From the NCBI GenBank assembly GCA_014529385.2, contig CM043967.1, forward strand, positions 129,157,682-129,221,681: a stretch of 64,000 nucleotides of DNA, written 5' to 3'. The first letter of the stretch is position 1. Every line of letters begins with the position of its first letter. Under the pieces are notes generated by a model, which was given only the letters and a program-made list of their open reading frames with translations, did not search any database and was not told the origin of the DNA. Both the position numbers and the translations under genes were made by a program. Shown piece by piece: positions 21,351 to 32,700 of the stretch. This DNA is from Adiantum capillus-veneris. Lineage: Eukaryota; Streptophyta; Polypodiopsida; Polypodiales; Pteridaceae.

Positions 21351-23353
21351 TAATCTTGAAGGTAAGTCCATAGGGATATCATCGATGAACACATCTTGGA
21401 ATCCTTTTAGAAAATTAGACAAGTCTAACTCTTCTTGATTCCTACCATTTACATTTAATGAAACATTAGTATCTTTTAGAGACTCTTTGACAAAAATCAT
21501 GTACGCAGAAACTGAGCTCTTCATTGACTTATCAAAAGCAAGAGGATTTACAAGTGGAATAGTGCGACCACGCTCACTAGCATCTATATACATGTTCTTT
21601 CCCCTGTCGGTGAAGTAGATTCTCCTTTCAGGGAACTTCATGTTGGCAGCCATGCGATCAAACGATGGTGCCCCTAGGATAACATCCTCATGTTGGAGAG
21701 GAGAGATGAAGAAGTATTCCTTGTCGACATAGCTTTGGACATGAAGCCTCAACTTCCCAATCAAGGGAGTAACGGAGGCTTGTTGTCCCTTGAAAGCTGC
21801 ATCAGCCACTACTATATCTCCCATCTCAAAATCTTGAATGCCCAACTTGGTGGCCAACTCCATTGATATGAAGTTAAGAGTAGAGCCAGGGTCAAACAAT
21901 ATGAAGGCATCATGCTCTCTTACCTTTCCCCAAGCATAGGAAAGTGATGATCCTTTGCAATGAGCATCCTCTTTTGGAGCTTCGATGGTGGAATCCCTAG
22001 GAGTCTCATTGCGAGTATTCTTCTTGGGGCAAGAACGATAGCCATGTCCTTGCTCCACACACTTGAAACACTTATGGTCCTTGCGAAAAGCTTCAAGCTC
22101 TTCAGGAGAGAGTTTTTTTTTACCTTTGTAAACTCCCTTCTCCTTGGACCGATTGTTGTTGTTGTTGGAATTGACTTGGGAAGTATTTTGAACATTGGTT
22201 TTCCCCTTTGCATCATTTTTGTCTTTGTTTTCCATGGGCTTGACATTACGTCTAGCCCCTTGATGGAAATTGATGCGTGAAGCAACCATGGTGTGATGGA
22301 TTACTTTGCTAATAGTACCAGGCCGTTGAGAGTTGATGTATTCGGCCATCTCTTCAGGTAATCCCGCACAGAATTGCTGCCTTTGCTTGGCAAAGTCTAT
22401 CTTTTGAAAGACAGTAGCCTTGAGATGTAAATCCCAAAACTTGTCTACATATTTGTGGATAGACTCATGGGAGAGGAGCTTCAAGCTACACATTACGTAA
22501 GTACTTTGTCCTTTGCATCGCTTGCAAGGAATTGCTTCATGATGGAGACTCGTAGATTTTTCCATGTCTTTGGGTCTTCACCATTGCCACGAAGGCTAGC
22601 CCACCATTGACGAGCTGATTTTTGGAAGTGCATAGCTACATGGCATAGCTTGGAGGACTCTGTGAAGCCCTCATCTCCAAAGGCCGCATGAAATTGCTGG
22701 ATGAAGGCCAACACTTTGTCGGTAGCACCAAAGGTGCCATCATAGGTGAGAAAAGAGATACTCTTTCCTCCCTCCTTGAACTTATTTAGCTTTTGTGACC
22801 TTCGCCATGCAGGAAATGATTTGCGATGTCCTCCCCTCTTGTATTCTCTGGGAGAATAGCCATAATTTTCGTCGAAAGAGGAGGAAGGTGAAGAAGAAGG
22901 AGAAGAGGGTGACCTCTTCCTAGCCCTTTTCTTCCTTTGTTTCCTCTCTTTCCTTTCAGAGTGATGAGGAGAAGGACTATTTGTTGATCTTTTCCTCTTG
23001 GGAGGAGTGGGCGATCGTCTAGACCGCCGTCTTCATGGAGACACATCTTCGGAGGAACTTAAAATTTCATTGCTTTCTTGCTCTTTGGATTCCTCCTCTC
23101 AAATGGGAGAGAGTCGTCTTTTGGGGGTCTCTTCAAGAGGCCTCCTAAGCTCTCTCTCCTCTTGGAGAGGAAGGGAAATTCCATAAGCATGAAGTTGTTG
23201 AGTAACTTCGGCTTGCAAAGCAGGGTTGCCCATAGCTTGCTGTAACCTAGTGACGAGATAATTCACAAACATGGGAGCATCACCATTAGCACCTTCATGT
23301 GCAAAATCAAAGCTATCAATGTTCATTCTACTCTCTTGATTATTGTCAGCCAT
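21351..23353 (-). pseudogene. LTR-2 gag-protease
   Basis: Starts MADNNQESRMNIDSFDFAHE at 23353. An in-frame stop near 23099 and a frame change near 22500 interrupt it. In order: a Ser/Arg-rich segment, the gag core (…KLCHVAMHFQKSARQWWASL…), a CCHC knuckle CFKCVEQGHGYRSC (near 22070-22030) and a retropepsin with FDPGSTLNFIS near 21890-21860, where the usual D-S/T-G reads D-P-G. The chain then goes from the protease-RT linker (…VFIDDIPMDLPSRLP) straight into integrase. Gag would form particles and the protease would process them; this copy does neither intact. Confidence 0.85.
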
Positions 23354-23753
23354 GTTAACAAAATTTATGTATATACTTAGTGTATGCTTTGGCAATTCAA
23401 AACCTTAGTTGCCACTCCTCTTAGCCTTTGAAAATCGGCTCTTAAGTATGTACACCCACGGCTTGAAGTGGTTAATTATAGAGAGTAGAGGAGTAGGTCT
23501 AACATAGCAGAGTTTCCAAGGGCTAGCTTCTTTCGGACTTCTTATGGCTCAATAATGGTAAAGCCGTAGGCAAGTCTAAAAAGACTCCATTATTAAGTCC
23601 AAAGCTCCCGAGGTGTGCACCATCCCCCACATAGTGGGCTCAACAAAACTGATAATAGATCCGAGTTCCACTTACCCTAATATAATTAACAACATCAACC
23701 ATTTATAGGCTACTTAAGCACCTCTCTTCTTAACCAAGAAAAGAGAAACCAAA
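23354..23753 (-). other. LTR-2 leader
   Basis: About 400 bp between primer site and gag start, AT-rich, no feature seen. Confidence 0.6.
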
Positions 23754-23767
23754 TGCTTTGATACCAA
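23754..23767 (-). other. LTR-2 primer binding site, tRNA-iMet-like
   Basis: The minus strand reads TTGGTATCAAAGCA directly after the 5' LTR, one mismatch from the standard TGGTATCAGAGC complement of initiator Met tRNA. Confidence 0.85.
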
Positions 23768-25376
23768 TGTAATGGAATTGGCCTATTTAATTTGAGAGTA
23801 GCGGAAATTAATGAGAGTACTTTTGAGAAATGACTTTGTGAGCATAGCGGGTGAGCATAATTGAAGATAGCAACATAATCATAGCAATTAGTTAACTTGG
23901 CATGAACAATACTTTTACAAGAGAGAGAATTTAGAGAACATGACAATAGTTGAGAACCGGATTTATGTGGAGCCAGTCCCCCCTCCAATAGGCATTTGTA
24001 TTATGATTTCTCCCATTAAGAGAGACTTGTTACAATACAATCTTTGTGTTCCTTGTGACCTAGGTGATGCAATGAAGATGGAAAGCTTCATGCATCACAA
24101 ACATAACATAAACTTGAAGAAAGCTTTAACTATCCCAATCCTCAGTCCCAAGACCTCAAACACCTTCGAAGGTGGAGAGAGCTAGCAGGGAATAAGGATA
24201 GGGAAGAGGAAGAAGAAACATTTCGTAAGAGAAAGAATTAGTTCCTCACTTATCATAAATCTTGTTGCTAGCATACATAATAGCATAGTAATGAAGAAGA
24301 AGGAGATGGCAAGCTTAAGCATTGAAGCATGGCTCTTGGTTGGATTTGCACTCCATATCCAAGAGTGTTGGTGTATGCTCTCAACCTCTACTTGCTTGGA
24401 GAAGGAGAGGGAGCTCTTGCACTTTGCATAGCACACAATGAGAGTGTTTGTGAGTGTGTGTGGGTGAGTATACCCCCTAAGCAACCCCCTAGATTTCTTG
24501 GGTCGACCCCCCCTTGTAGCTCATGCTTGAAGCTCATTGGACCCCTCCAGGCCTAGCCAATCACAAGCATGAGGCATTACAAGAAGCAAGGGTAGCCTTG
24601 AGACAAGTGTCCCCCTTTACCTTTTGAGAGAGAGGGCTAGATAAATGCTAAGTCAATTAATTAAATATCCTAAATTATTATTGGACCCCTTGGGTGGCCA
24701 ACCAATAGGCTTCAGGCACACCATGAGGGCAACATGAGGAGGAACTTGACAAGTGTCCCTTTTGCTTTCTTTGTACCATGCATGCCTTGTGTGAGTGTGT
24801 GGGCATTCTCTCTCATCCCCCCTCATGTAGGGCTCGCCCCCTCCTTGTAGGGATTGAATCTTTGACTTTTTGACACCTCAAGCCCCTCATGCATAAGCCC
24901 AGTTCCCACCACAAGCTTGGCTCATAAGCACTTTAAGCTTGGGTTGGGTTCTCACCTCAAGTGCAACCCTAGCATCTCAAGCATGTCAAGCACCTCAAGC
25001 ATCTCAATAATTAAGCACCTCAAGCACATCAAGCACCTTAGTCATCAAGCATGACAAGCAGGACAAGCACCTCGAGCTGGGTCAGGTTCCCGCGCCTCAA
25101 GCTCAACCCTAGCTTACCTAAGGTCAAAGGCCTTTTACACACATTACTGGAGGTCTTCAATGAAGCTAACCCTAAGGTCTTATGCTCCATTTGTTAGCGT
25201 TGCTCTTTGATAGACCATCTCTCATTTGGTCCCCTTTACCATTGGCCCCATGTTGAGATAGATCTATAAGCACATGTCTATATCTTAACACTTGTTCCCG
25301 TTTATTCTCCCACATTAAGTGATCAATTTAATATGAGAAAATCATTTGGGTTGTTTAGATATTTGATTTTATGACA
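23768..25376 (-). repeat. LTR-2 5' LTR
   Basis: 1609 bp, same ends as 14249-15864. Followed by AATTA, the right copy of the target duplication. Confidence 0.93.
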
Positions 25377-25826
25377 AATTATCAATCATCAAGCAAGCAT
25401 CCAAATGCAATTTTACTTTTTCCTTGATTTTATGTTTTCACAACTTTGATGAGCCTAATAGCAAATATGACACGCATGATATGCTCAAGGTCAAAATTAG
25501 TACGTCCTACTTACTCTACTCCTACTCATCACATGGGATGGTGAAATTTTTGATGCTCAAGTCGCTTTCTAGCCTCACACGGAGACTCTCGTTGACTTTT
25601 CACCTCCTTCACCTCACCAACTCCACTTTTCTCACCACAGCCTATCCTCTTACCTAATACTACCTAAGTCGAAGGATCTAGGCCAGACACACACTCCCTA
25701 GACTCCTCCGAAGACCTAGAGAATCCACCACTCTCTGATCCTATCTAAATGTAAAATAAAACTCTGGCAATCCAGAGGGACCTCTATCCTCAAGGACTAG
25801 TCTCGATCACCTACTTAGGCCCCTCG
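25377..25826 (-). other. LTR-1 leader, primer-proximal part
   Basis: The stretch of LTR-1 leader separated from the rest by LTR-2. Its left edge joins the AATTA at 14244-14248. No gene seen. Confidence 0.6.
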
Positions 25827-25844
25827 TCCCCGGCAACGGCGCCA
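25827..25844 (-). other. LTR-1 primer binding site, tRNA-Asp type
   Basis: The minus strand reads TGGCGCCGTTGCCGGGGA one base after the LTR. This is the exact complement of the 3' end of plant tRNA-Asp (…CCCCGGCAACGGCGCCA), a primer used by Athila-like gypsy elements. Confidence 0.88.
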
Positions 25845-25845
25845 A

Positions 25846-26898
25846 TGTTGGCGGATACGCTGCGACAGACGTCAGCATAGCGAGAACTCACCTAACATAT
25901 AATGTCAACTGAGGACGGAGCTCGACCTGCAGGCGCGTGGAAGCAAGCAAAGGGTGTCAACCTCTACTCGACCAACTAATGACTACTTCCTACAGAGATA
26001 TCAAATCTACATGCCATCGGTTCTGTGAATGTGAGAGTCTCCTATGATGCTACCGCAAGCCAAAAGCCCATTAGACGTTCTCAAAACGTTACAAAACTTG
26101 AGGGATATCCAACACCAATAGGCCACTCTCCCTAAGGTCCGTGACCCAAAACCCTACCCAAAAACACCCGGTGCAGAATCACGTAGGATGTCTGATAGGT
26201 TTTTGTAGGTCGATGTTTCTGAAAACTAAGATGCCTAATGCGTAGCTCTACTTGCTCTGATTACGTGGATATGCTGAAATGAAAAAATGGACAACGTTTA
26301 CTCATCAAAACTCCAAAAGTAGCTTGCGCGTGAATCTGCCAAACACAGACAAACGCGCGTGATGTAAGCATCAACACGTAGCTCTCCTCGTGGGCAACAC
26401 GTTGCTGCTCTCCATTTGTGATTCCGACTATCGTAGTTCTTGTAGCACACACACACACTCTGTCGTAGTCTCCCAGTCGACATAGAAGATAAGATTATTA
26501 GAAGTCTCCTTTACAACCCTTTAGGTTTTGGTTTATATACTAAGCCTTAGAAAACCTAATGTCCGGCCAAAATGACCTGATTTGTCCCTAGGCTTCTATA
26601 GAGCTTAATTACAACACCGTGAGCTGGCTTTGCTCATCCAACAAGCATCTGCGGGCCAAAATACAATTGCCGACTTAAAATATGAAGTTCCTGTAAACAT
26701 TACAAAAGTGACCGTAATGGCTCAAAATGATAATAACGGGATATTCGATGATGTCCATGAGCTTGTATCTTCACATTACAGCATCCATCTTCATCTTCAT
26801 CACTTCATCAGCATCTTCATATGGAATCTTTAGAGAATCTTTGAGGAATCTTCATGGAATCTTTGTGGAAGCGTTGTTGAAAGGTTGGCCTATCAACA
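25846..26898 (-). repeat. LTR-1 5' LTR
   Basis: 1053 bp, aligning with 4222-5288. A minus-strand TATATAAA lies at 26539-26532. Confidence 0.9.
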
Positions 26899-27669
26899 TC
26901 ATTCATTGGCAACCAATCCCAACTTCTTATCAATTTTATCATTAACCGCTTTGAATTTAAAGACAGATTTATTTAGTGTGTGGTTAAATTGTGTTGAAAT
27001 TAACAATAAATAATCTTTAGAGACTTGTGCAGATCAAGGTAAGTACAATGTGCAAATCAAGGTAAGTACAATGCCACCACATCAAAAACCCTTCAAGAAT
27101 GAAATTTCTCAATGCATTTTTATAATATACATCTAGCAAGATCATTATAATTATCTCTATTGAGGAATCTCTCTCTATGTATCTTTAGACCCATATGTCA
27201 TATATATATAATACACCACCCAAGTGTTTATTTCACATCCTTCATATCTTAAGATCTCTAACTTTTCCCCTACTCTCTACACAACAATCCCCCATTTTAA
27301 TGTAGGTTTGATAAACTAGTGCTTCTTATATTTAATTTCCTTTAAGTGACTCTCTTTACAAATATTCTCATATCCAAGCAACTTTGCAGCAAGCAAGAGC
27401 ACCATCAAACACTTTTAGATGACAAAGCCCCTTCCCTTATTTCAGTTGTGTTATAAACTCTAAATTCAATTATCTATAATGCTATGGCATGTACTTGCAT
27501 TCATTGGAATCTACACTGAGATAACTTTTCACGCTATCACTTACATGAGCTCAATTGATTTGGGATGATCGTCAATATTTACTTCATCATTTTAACCTAC
27601 TCCAATTTGGTACCAAACAGGTAATATATTCTTTTTTATTTTATGCTTTGTCTAGTCCATTGGTCATGT
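26899..27669. other. Intergenic, nothing recognised
   Basis: AT-rich. A short direct repeat (CAATGTGCAAATCAAGGTAA and its neighbour) lies near 27030-27072. No coding sequence. Confidence 0.5.
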
Positions 27670-27945
27670 GCACACAAATTCTCCGATTTAGGCAATGTAT
27701 AAATACTCATCTTGGTGTAGATTTGTCGATTTAGGTAGTACCAACTATACATGCAGATTCATCAATTTAGGATACGAGTGGAGATTCGCGGGTTTAGGGA
27801 GCACACCAACAAACTGCAAATTCACTATTTTAAACAATACTAAATGTAGATCCGTCCATTTAGGAAGCATTAGTGCAAATTTTCCGATTCACACAGCACA
27901 TCTCATTGGTGTATAGATTCGTCGGTTGAAGCAACACCAATCACA
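27670..27945. repeat. Degenerate minisatellite, ~30-45 bp units
   Basis: About eight diverged units share a core like CAGATTCGTCGATTTAGG followed by AGCACCAA. Examples begin near 27675, 27718, 27752, 27782, 27815, 27847, 27876 and 27915. Unit length and sequence vary, so this is old. Confidence 0.7.
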
Positions 27946-28719
27946 AAAGCATGCTGCAATGGCTGGCCACCATTGTAACTTGTATTATTTTGTTAACCAG
28001 CGTATATAATGAAAGTGATTTGGATTTGAAATTATATTTTGGAATTATCTTTGGACTTGGTATATGACATTTCCTGTCGCGACAATGTTTATGAAATTAG
28101 AATTGGAATTTATAAAGATTTATTATTGAATGATGAGTGTGACCAATGATATCCTAATTCATCAAGATATGACATATACTACTTATTCTAGTGGTATGGA
28201 ACACTAGAATAGGCAGTATGTGGATGAAAAAATTCGTAAGAAATCTTGTTTACGTTTATAAATTTTCTCTTTTACTATGTGATATTTCTTACACAAAATA
28301 CCAACAATTATTTTTGACAAGTATAGTTTGCAGATTTTTGTCTTCGCAATTGATGACAGTTGCTTTCTAACAGAGAGGTATGTAATGAGAATTGATATTT
28401 TGATATTTATTACAAGTGACAAGTGAAAAAAGAATGACTGAGCTATGCAATATCCGAAAGGACATCTTATTTATGTATATTTCATTATTCAAGTGCTCTT
28501 TTATGAGCTATGGACATTGATGTGCATCCGACCAGTATCTACTTAATTTGGGCATTCAAGAAATCTATAAATAAGGACGTGCAAGAGGAAAATGCTGACT
28601 CTTGCACGGGGGGTGATTGTACCCAGTTCCTGTGTCCATTCATGTCTCCTCTCCTCTCTGTCTCTCGTTGTGCTAGTGTAGTACTCCGCTCTCTGAGGTG
28701 CATTCGTCAGGTATGCAGT
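27946..28719. other. Intergenic flank of LTR-4
   Basis: No coding sequence recognised. A TATAAATA lies at about 28566 and a G-run (CACGGGGGGTGATTGTACCC) near 28605. I could not tie these to an LTR end. Confidence 0.4.
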
Positions 28720-29079
28720 TTAGTCGGTTTTATGGATTGAAACATGTAGTTTTTGTTGTTTTTTAGGGTCTTCCATGCCTCCATTTGTAGCAACAACAAT
28801 GTCGGATTCACCTAATTTTTTTTTAAGGTTGTTGACATGAAATATTGGATATACACTAACATCCAAAGGAAGAGCCAGCTTTTTCTTTGGGATCAAGAAT
28901 GAACCACAATATCTAGCTAAAAGCTTATAATGCTTGCCAGTTTGCATAGTCTTGTAGACCCATTGTCCCACCTCTAGAGTCCTTGGAGATCTCTTTTGAT
29001 TTGCATTAGTAGTAACTTGGTAATGAGCTATCCTTATACTATCCTTAGCCAATTTGAGCATTTCTTGCATGTCATACAA
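28720..29079 (-). pseudogene. LTR-4 integrase C-terminal domain
   Basis: Reads …LEVGQWVYKTMQTGKHYKLL ARYCGSF…, then VYPIFHVNNLKKKLG, matching the gypsy integrase tail (L..GD.V.L…, G.F.I…, HPVFHVSQLK). Stop at 28720. Confidence 0.7.
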
Positions 29080-29085
29080 GAAATC

Positions 29086-29657
29086 TCAAACTTGGCGACC
29101 TTTGACTTTGTCTAAGCCAATAGCAATAGAGGATTTAGGCTCAAATCTATACATCAACATGAATGGGCTAAATCCACTAGCAGAATTCTTGCTACTATAG
29201 TAGGAAAACTCTAATTGTGGAAGATACCTTTCCCAATCAGACTGCCAGTGTAAGACATAAGCTCTCAACATATCCTCTAACGTCTGATTCATCCTCTTAG
29301 TCTGTCTGTTGGACTCAAAATGATCAGAGGATGACATACTCAACTTCGTCCAAAGGTGAGCAAACACATCTTACCAAAAACGTCTAGTGAACTTGGTGTC
29401 TCGATCACTAACAATATCCTCTAGCAGATCATACAGCTTGTAAAGTTGATCGACATATAAATCATCACCTCATGGCTTTTTACTATCGACTTCATTGGTA
29501 TAAACTTTGCCATTTTTGTGAGTATATCGACCATAAGCCAAATGGCTTCATTGCTCCGACTAGTATTTGACAAACCAACGATGAATTCCATGGAAATACT
29601 CTGCCACTCGGCATCTTGGATTTCAATGGATGACCAAGCCAGATTTCCTAAGATCAC
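29086..29657 (-). pseudogene. LTR-4 integrase core
   Basis: Two frames. 29657-29421 holds WQSISMEFIVGLSNTSRSNE with the first-Asp region (IWLMVDILTKMAKF). 29367-29086 holds ESNRQTKRMNQTLEDMLRAY, where the usual GQTER catalytic Glu is Lys. Degenerate and frameshifted. Confidence 0.75.
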
Positions 29658-29942
29658 GCTCTGTCTTATTAACCTGACACTGAGTACACCTCTTCACATA
29701 GATCTCTATGTAAGAGCGCATCCTTGGCCAATAGAAATATCACTTGACCAGTGTCAAAGTTCTCTGGATGCTTGGGTGCCCACTGCTAGGAAAATCATGG
29801 CATGTGAACAAAATCCTTTGTCGAACCTCATCGATTTTGACGGACAGACCTTTCCATTTTTGAACAGTAGTCCACCTCTAATGAAATAATGTCGTGTCTC
29901 TTCTCTCCACCACAACTCATTTGGGTCTCTGGATCACCAAGC

Positions 29943-30251
29943 CTATACACGAGTCATGCCCCGCTTTGACCTCGTTCCATATCTTGCCAAAATAGCTATT
30001 TGAACGACATAGGCCTCAGAGAGAGAGATAGAAATCTGTAGATATTTCATCCATAGACGAGGCATCAACTTTAGGATCCGTATGAGATCATCGATAACTC
30101 GATTGCTGGATCCTTTTCTATAATGGATCTTGAAATCAAACTCTTGAATAAGTTCAACCCATCTAGCCTTCCGGCCTTTAAGATAAGCCTGATCACAGAC
30201 ATAGTGCAAGGAGTGATGGTCTGTCCATGCAACAAATGTAGATCCATACAA
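29943..30251 (-). pseudogene. LTR-4 RNase H fragment
   Basis: Reads VAWTDHHSLHYVCDQAYLKG RKARWVELIQEFDF…, the conserved TDHxSL…RW…E…FDF…Y..G..N segment of gypsy RNase H. Confidence 0.8.
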
Positions 30252-30676
30252 TTATTGCCGCCACTTTCTCAAAGGATGGACTACGAAGTAAAGCTCCTTC
30301 TCATATGTTAGATAACACATTTCAACGTCCGAAAAGTATCTTACTTATAAACGCAACATGACGTATATCCTGCTACAACGCTACACCAATCTCATAATCG
30401 TAAGCATCCATTTCAACCACAAACGGTTGGTTAGGATCCACAATATGCAATAATAACGTATTAGTTACCAAGTACTTTAATGTCTTGAAGCTCTTGTTGA
30501 GACACTCATTCCAAACAACAGGGGGATTACCTTAGCGGTGAGGTCCTGAAGTCTTCGATCATTTCACCTCTCCTTTAAAAGTTTCATAAGCGAAGCAACA
30601 ACTTTAGAATAATCCTTGATAAACTTGCGAAAGAATGTTATAAAGCCTAAAAAAGACTTTACTCGGTGCACATTCT

Positions 30677-31187
30677 TCATAATGGATCAATTTTGAACTT
30701 TATCCAACTTTTCAGGGTCGATGCAAATTCCATCATAAGTATTAATATGACCCAAATACAGAGCTCTTTCTTGAAGAATTCACACATAGAATCTTTGGCA
30801 TAAAGTTTCTCAGTTCTCAGTACCTCAATAACAGTGCGTATATGCGCCAAATGCTTAAATAAACTCTGTTTGTAAATCAAGATGTCATTGAGAAATACAA
30901 CAATGGAGTTTCCTAGAAATGGTCTAAGCAGATCATTCATCATCTATTGAAATGTAGCAGGAGCGTTGGTCAAACCAAAGGGCAGACCAAAAACTCATAG
31001 TGACAACAACGCGTATGAAAACCTGTTTTGCGAACATCTTCCAGTTTGATCCGTATTGATGATAGCCTAATCGCAGATCTATCTTCATAAAATACAACAC
31101 GCCATGAAGTCGATCTATCAGATCGTCCATAAGTGGGAGCGGATACTTATTCTTAGCAGTGAGCTTATTCAACCCCTTGAAATCCAC
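30677..31187 (-). pseudogene. LTR-4 reverse transcriptase fragments
   Basis: 31187-30933 starts [20 protein letters not shown] and contains [11 protein letters not shown]. 30943-30677 contains VVFLNDILIYKQSLFKHLAH, where the catalytic F/Y-x-D-D reads F-L-N-D. The polymerase is inactive by sequence and split between frames. Confidence 0.8.
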
Positions 31188-31203
31188 TTAAAAGCACATA
31201 GTG

Positions 31204-31605
31204 TTATCCTTCTTTCGAGAAAGTAGCACTGGCACTCCTCACAGGGATTCTGTCGAGATAATCTTTAAGATGTCCCTGCTGAATCTCATCCTCTTCAATT
31301 TTAGTAAATTGATAGCATTTCTTTGAGAAGGGTTGACTACCAACCACCCAATCAATGGCATGATGTACTCCTCTCAAAGGTGACAAGCCAAGAGGTAGAT
31401 CATGAGGAAAAACATCCTTGAACTCAGTGATCATTTCTCGGATAAGTTTGGATTCGTTGGAATCCCAAAGTTCAACAAAAGAACATAAAATATTTTTACA
31501 AAATTCAGTGACACAAGTACCAAGTAGTAATGAATCAAACCAAGAAAATGGTAGACATTGATAAAAGTCAACATCAAAATACTTTGTATCCTTAAACATT
31601 TCCAA
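31204..31605 (-). pseudogene. LTR-4 protease-RT linker
   Basis: Contains EFKDVFPHDLPLGLSPLRGV HHAIDWV, the usual gypsy stretch leading into RT (F.DVFP.DLP.GLPP.R…H.I). Confidence 0.7.
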
Positions 31606-31647
31606 AGCAGTATATATTGATTTTGCAAAATCATTATTTACAAAAAT

Positions 31648-32420
31648 CTAATTACAAAACAAAAAAGATATATGAGGCATGTCCTGTTTAACACAAACAA
31701 GAGAGTGATGTACATAGGCTATATACAATGTGTTTTGTTTATCATAAAACCATCGAATTTCTAAAATAATATATGCACTATGTAGGCACATGATGTGGAA
31801 ATCTAAGTTCTCTTTGTAATCAGCTATCTCAAGCGTCAAATCTGGAACCATTTGATTCCATACATACATATCCTCGTCACGAGCCATCTTCACGTAATAC
31901 TCATGGTCATTGTCTTGCATCAACAAGCACAGTTTTTGCACCAATTTTTCATCCAAAAAATTGTGTGAGCTTCCAATATCAACAAGGAGTATGGTCACGT
32001 CGTGACCATTGATCTTCTCAAGAAAACGAAGAAGATCAAACACTTTGGTTCTAAAAGTATAATTAGTGCATGAACTGTGCGCTAAGTAAAGGATTTCAAC
32101 TTGAATAACATTAGAGTTACCTAAGATCTCGTGAATCTGAAGTGAAGGACGAGCCTGTGGTTTCTTGGTCTTGTTCTTGGTGGCCCATCAGGCTATACCC
32201 AAATCAAACCTCCTTCTTCTCTGTATCGACAACTGCAGCGTTCCTAGCTTTCCTCTTCTCTTGAGCAGGTCTAGACGGGGATGCTAGAATCAAGGTCACT
32301 TCCTCAAAATTCCCTCACCGGATTGGTGGTATGAACTTCTTTTTTTCTCATAGTTTGCTCCATTTGTTAAATGGAAGGTCCTGGCCTTTGCCACTGCGTC
32401 GTCGATGTCTGTTGGTGCTT
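31648..32420 (-). pseudogene. LTR-4 retropepsin and gag end
   Basis: 32043-31648 reads TILLVDIGSSHNFLDEKLVQ, a gypsy retropepsin with D-I-G-S instead of D-S/T-G-S. Sequence from 32044 to about 32420 is Lys/Gln/Thr-rich and broken, consistent with the gag-protease junction. Confidence 0.7.
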
Positions 32421-32514
32421 TATCTTATCAAGGCCCAATGATAATCCTCGTGTAATCCCAACAGGTACATGTGCACAACGTACGCGGAATCCACCTTACA
32501 GAAGGTGAGCTCTT

Positions 32515-32700
32515 CCTTGAAAGTTATCGTGTACTTATGGTCACTGTCTCGCATCGAAAAGTACAGTTTCTGCACCAATTTTGCGTCCACAAATTGTGTG
32601 AGCTTCCATTATCAAGGAGTACAGTCACGTCGTGACCATTGATCTTCTCGAGGAAACGGGTAAGATCATGCTTATCAAACACTTTGGTGCTAAAAGTACA
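32515..32700 (-). repeat. Second, diverged copy of LTR-4 protease segment
   Basis: Matches about 31882-32060 along its length (shared GTCACGTCGTGACCATTGATC and CAAACACTTTGGT), in the same orientation. Either a local duplication or the tail of a second related element. Confidence 0.75.

Larger units (their letters stand above)
14249..25376 (-). mobile_element. LTR-2: Ty3/gypsy element with chromodomain-like tail, RT deleted, hosting LTR-3
   Basis: Complete insertion bounded by the 5 bp target duplication AATTA (14244-14248 and 25377-25381), with LTRs 14249-15864 and 23768-25376. Minus orientation: a tRNA-iMet-type primer site abuts 23768 and a purine tract (CAAGAGAGAGGTAA on the minus strand) abuts 15865. 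It carries gag, a retropepsin, an integrase and a chromodomain-like C-terminal tail, the domain set of plant chromoviruses, but reverse transcriptase and RNase H are missing. LTR-3 is inserted just before the chromodomain-like tail. It sits in the leader of LTR-1. Confidence 0.93.
4222..26898 (-). mobile_element. LTR-1: 22.7 kb composite, RT-less retrotransposon hosting LTR-2 and LTR-3
   Basis: Two related LTRs (4222-5288 and 25846-26898, TG…CA ends) bound it. Orientation is minus: the purine tract abuts the left LTR at 5289-5300 and the tRNA-Asp-type primer site abuts the right LTR. Its own sequence is about 11.5 kb once the AATTA-flanked insertion 14249-25376 is removed. Read 5' to 3', it has a long leader with tandem repeats, a gag with a zinc knuckle, a degenerate retropepsin, a W-V-P-K motif region and a 3' non-coding stretch. 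No reverse transcriptase, RNase H or integrase is visible, so it must have relied on proteins from other elements. No target-site duplication is visible at its outer ends. Confidence 0.85.
28720..32420 (-). mobile_element. LTR-4: decayed Ty3/gypsy pol, no LTRs found
   Basis: Consecutive minus-strand fragments in gypsy order: protease, protease-RT linker, RT, RNase H, integrase, C-terminal tail. Every domain is broken by frame changes and stops. No paired LTR, primer site or target duplication could be identified, so this is the core of an old element whose ends are lost or unrecognisable. Confidence 0.85.

Noticed and set aside
4222-26898. Treating the whole 22.7 kb as one autonomous gypsy element
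   Set aside because: The pol-like genes between 15865 and 23767 belong to LTR-2 and LTR-3, each with its own LTRs, primer site and target duplication.
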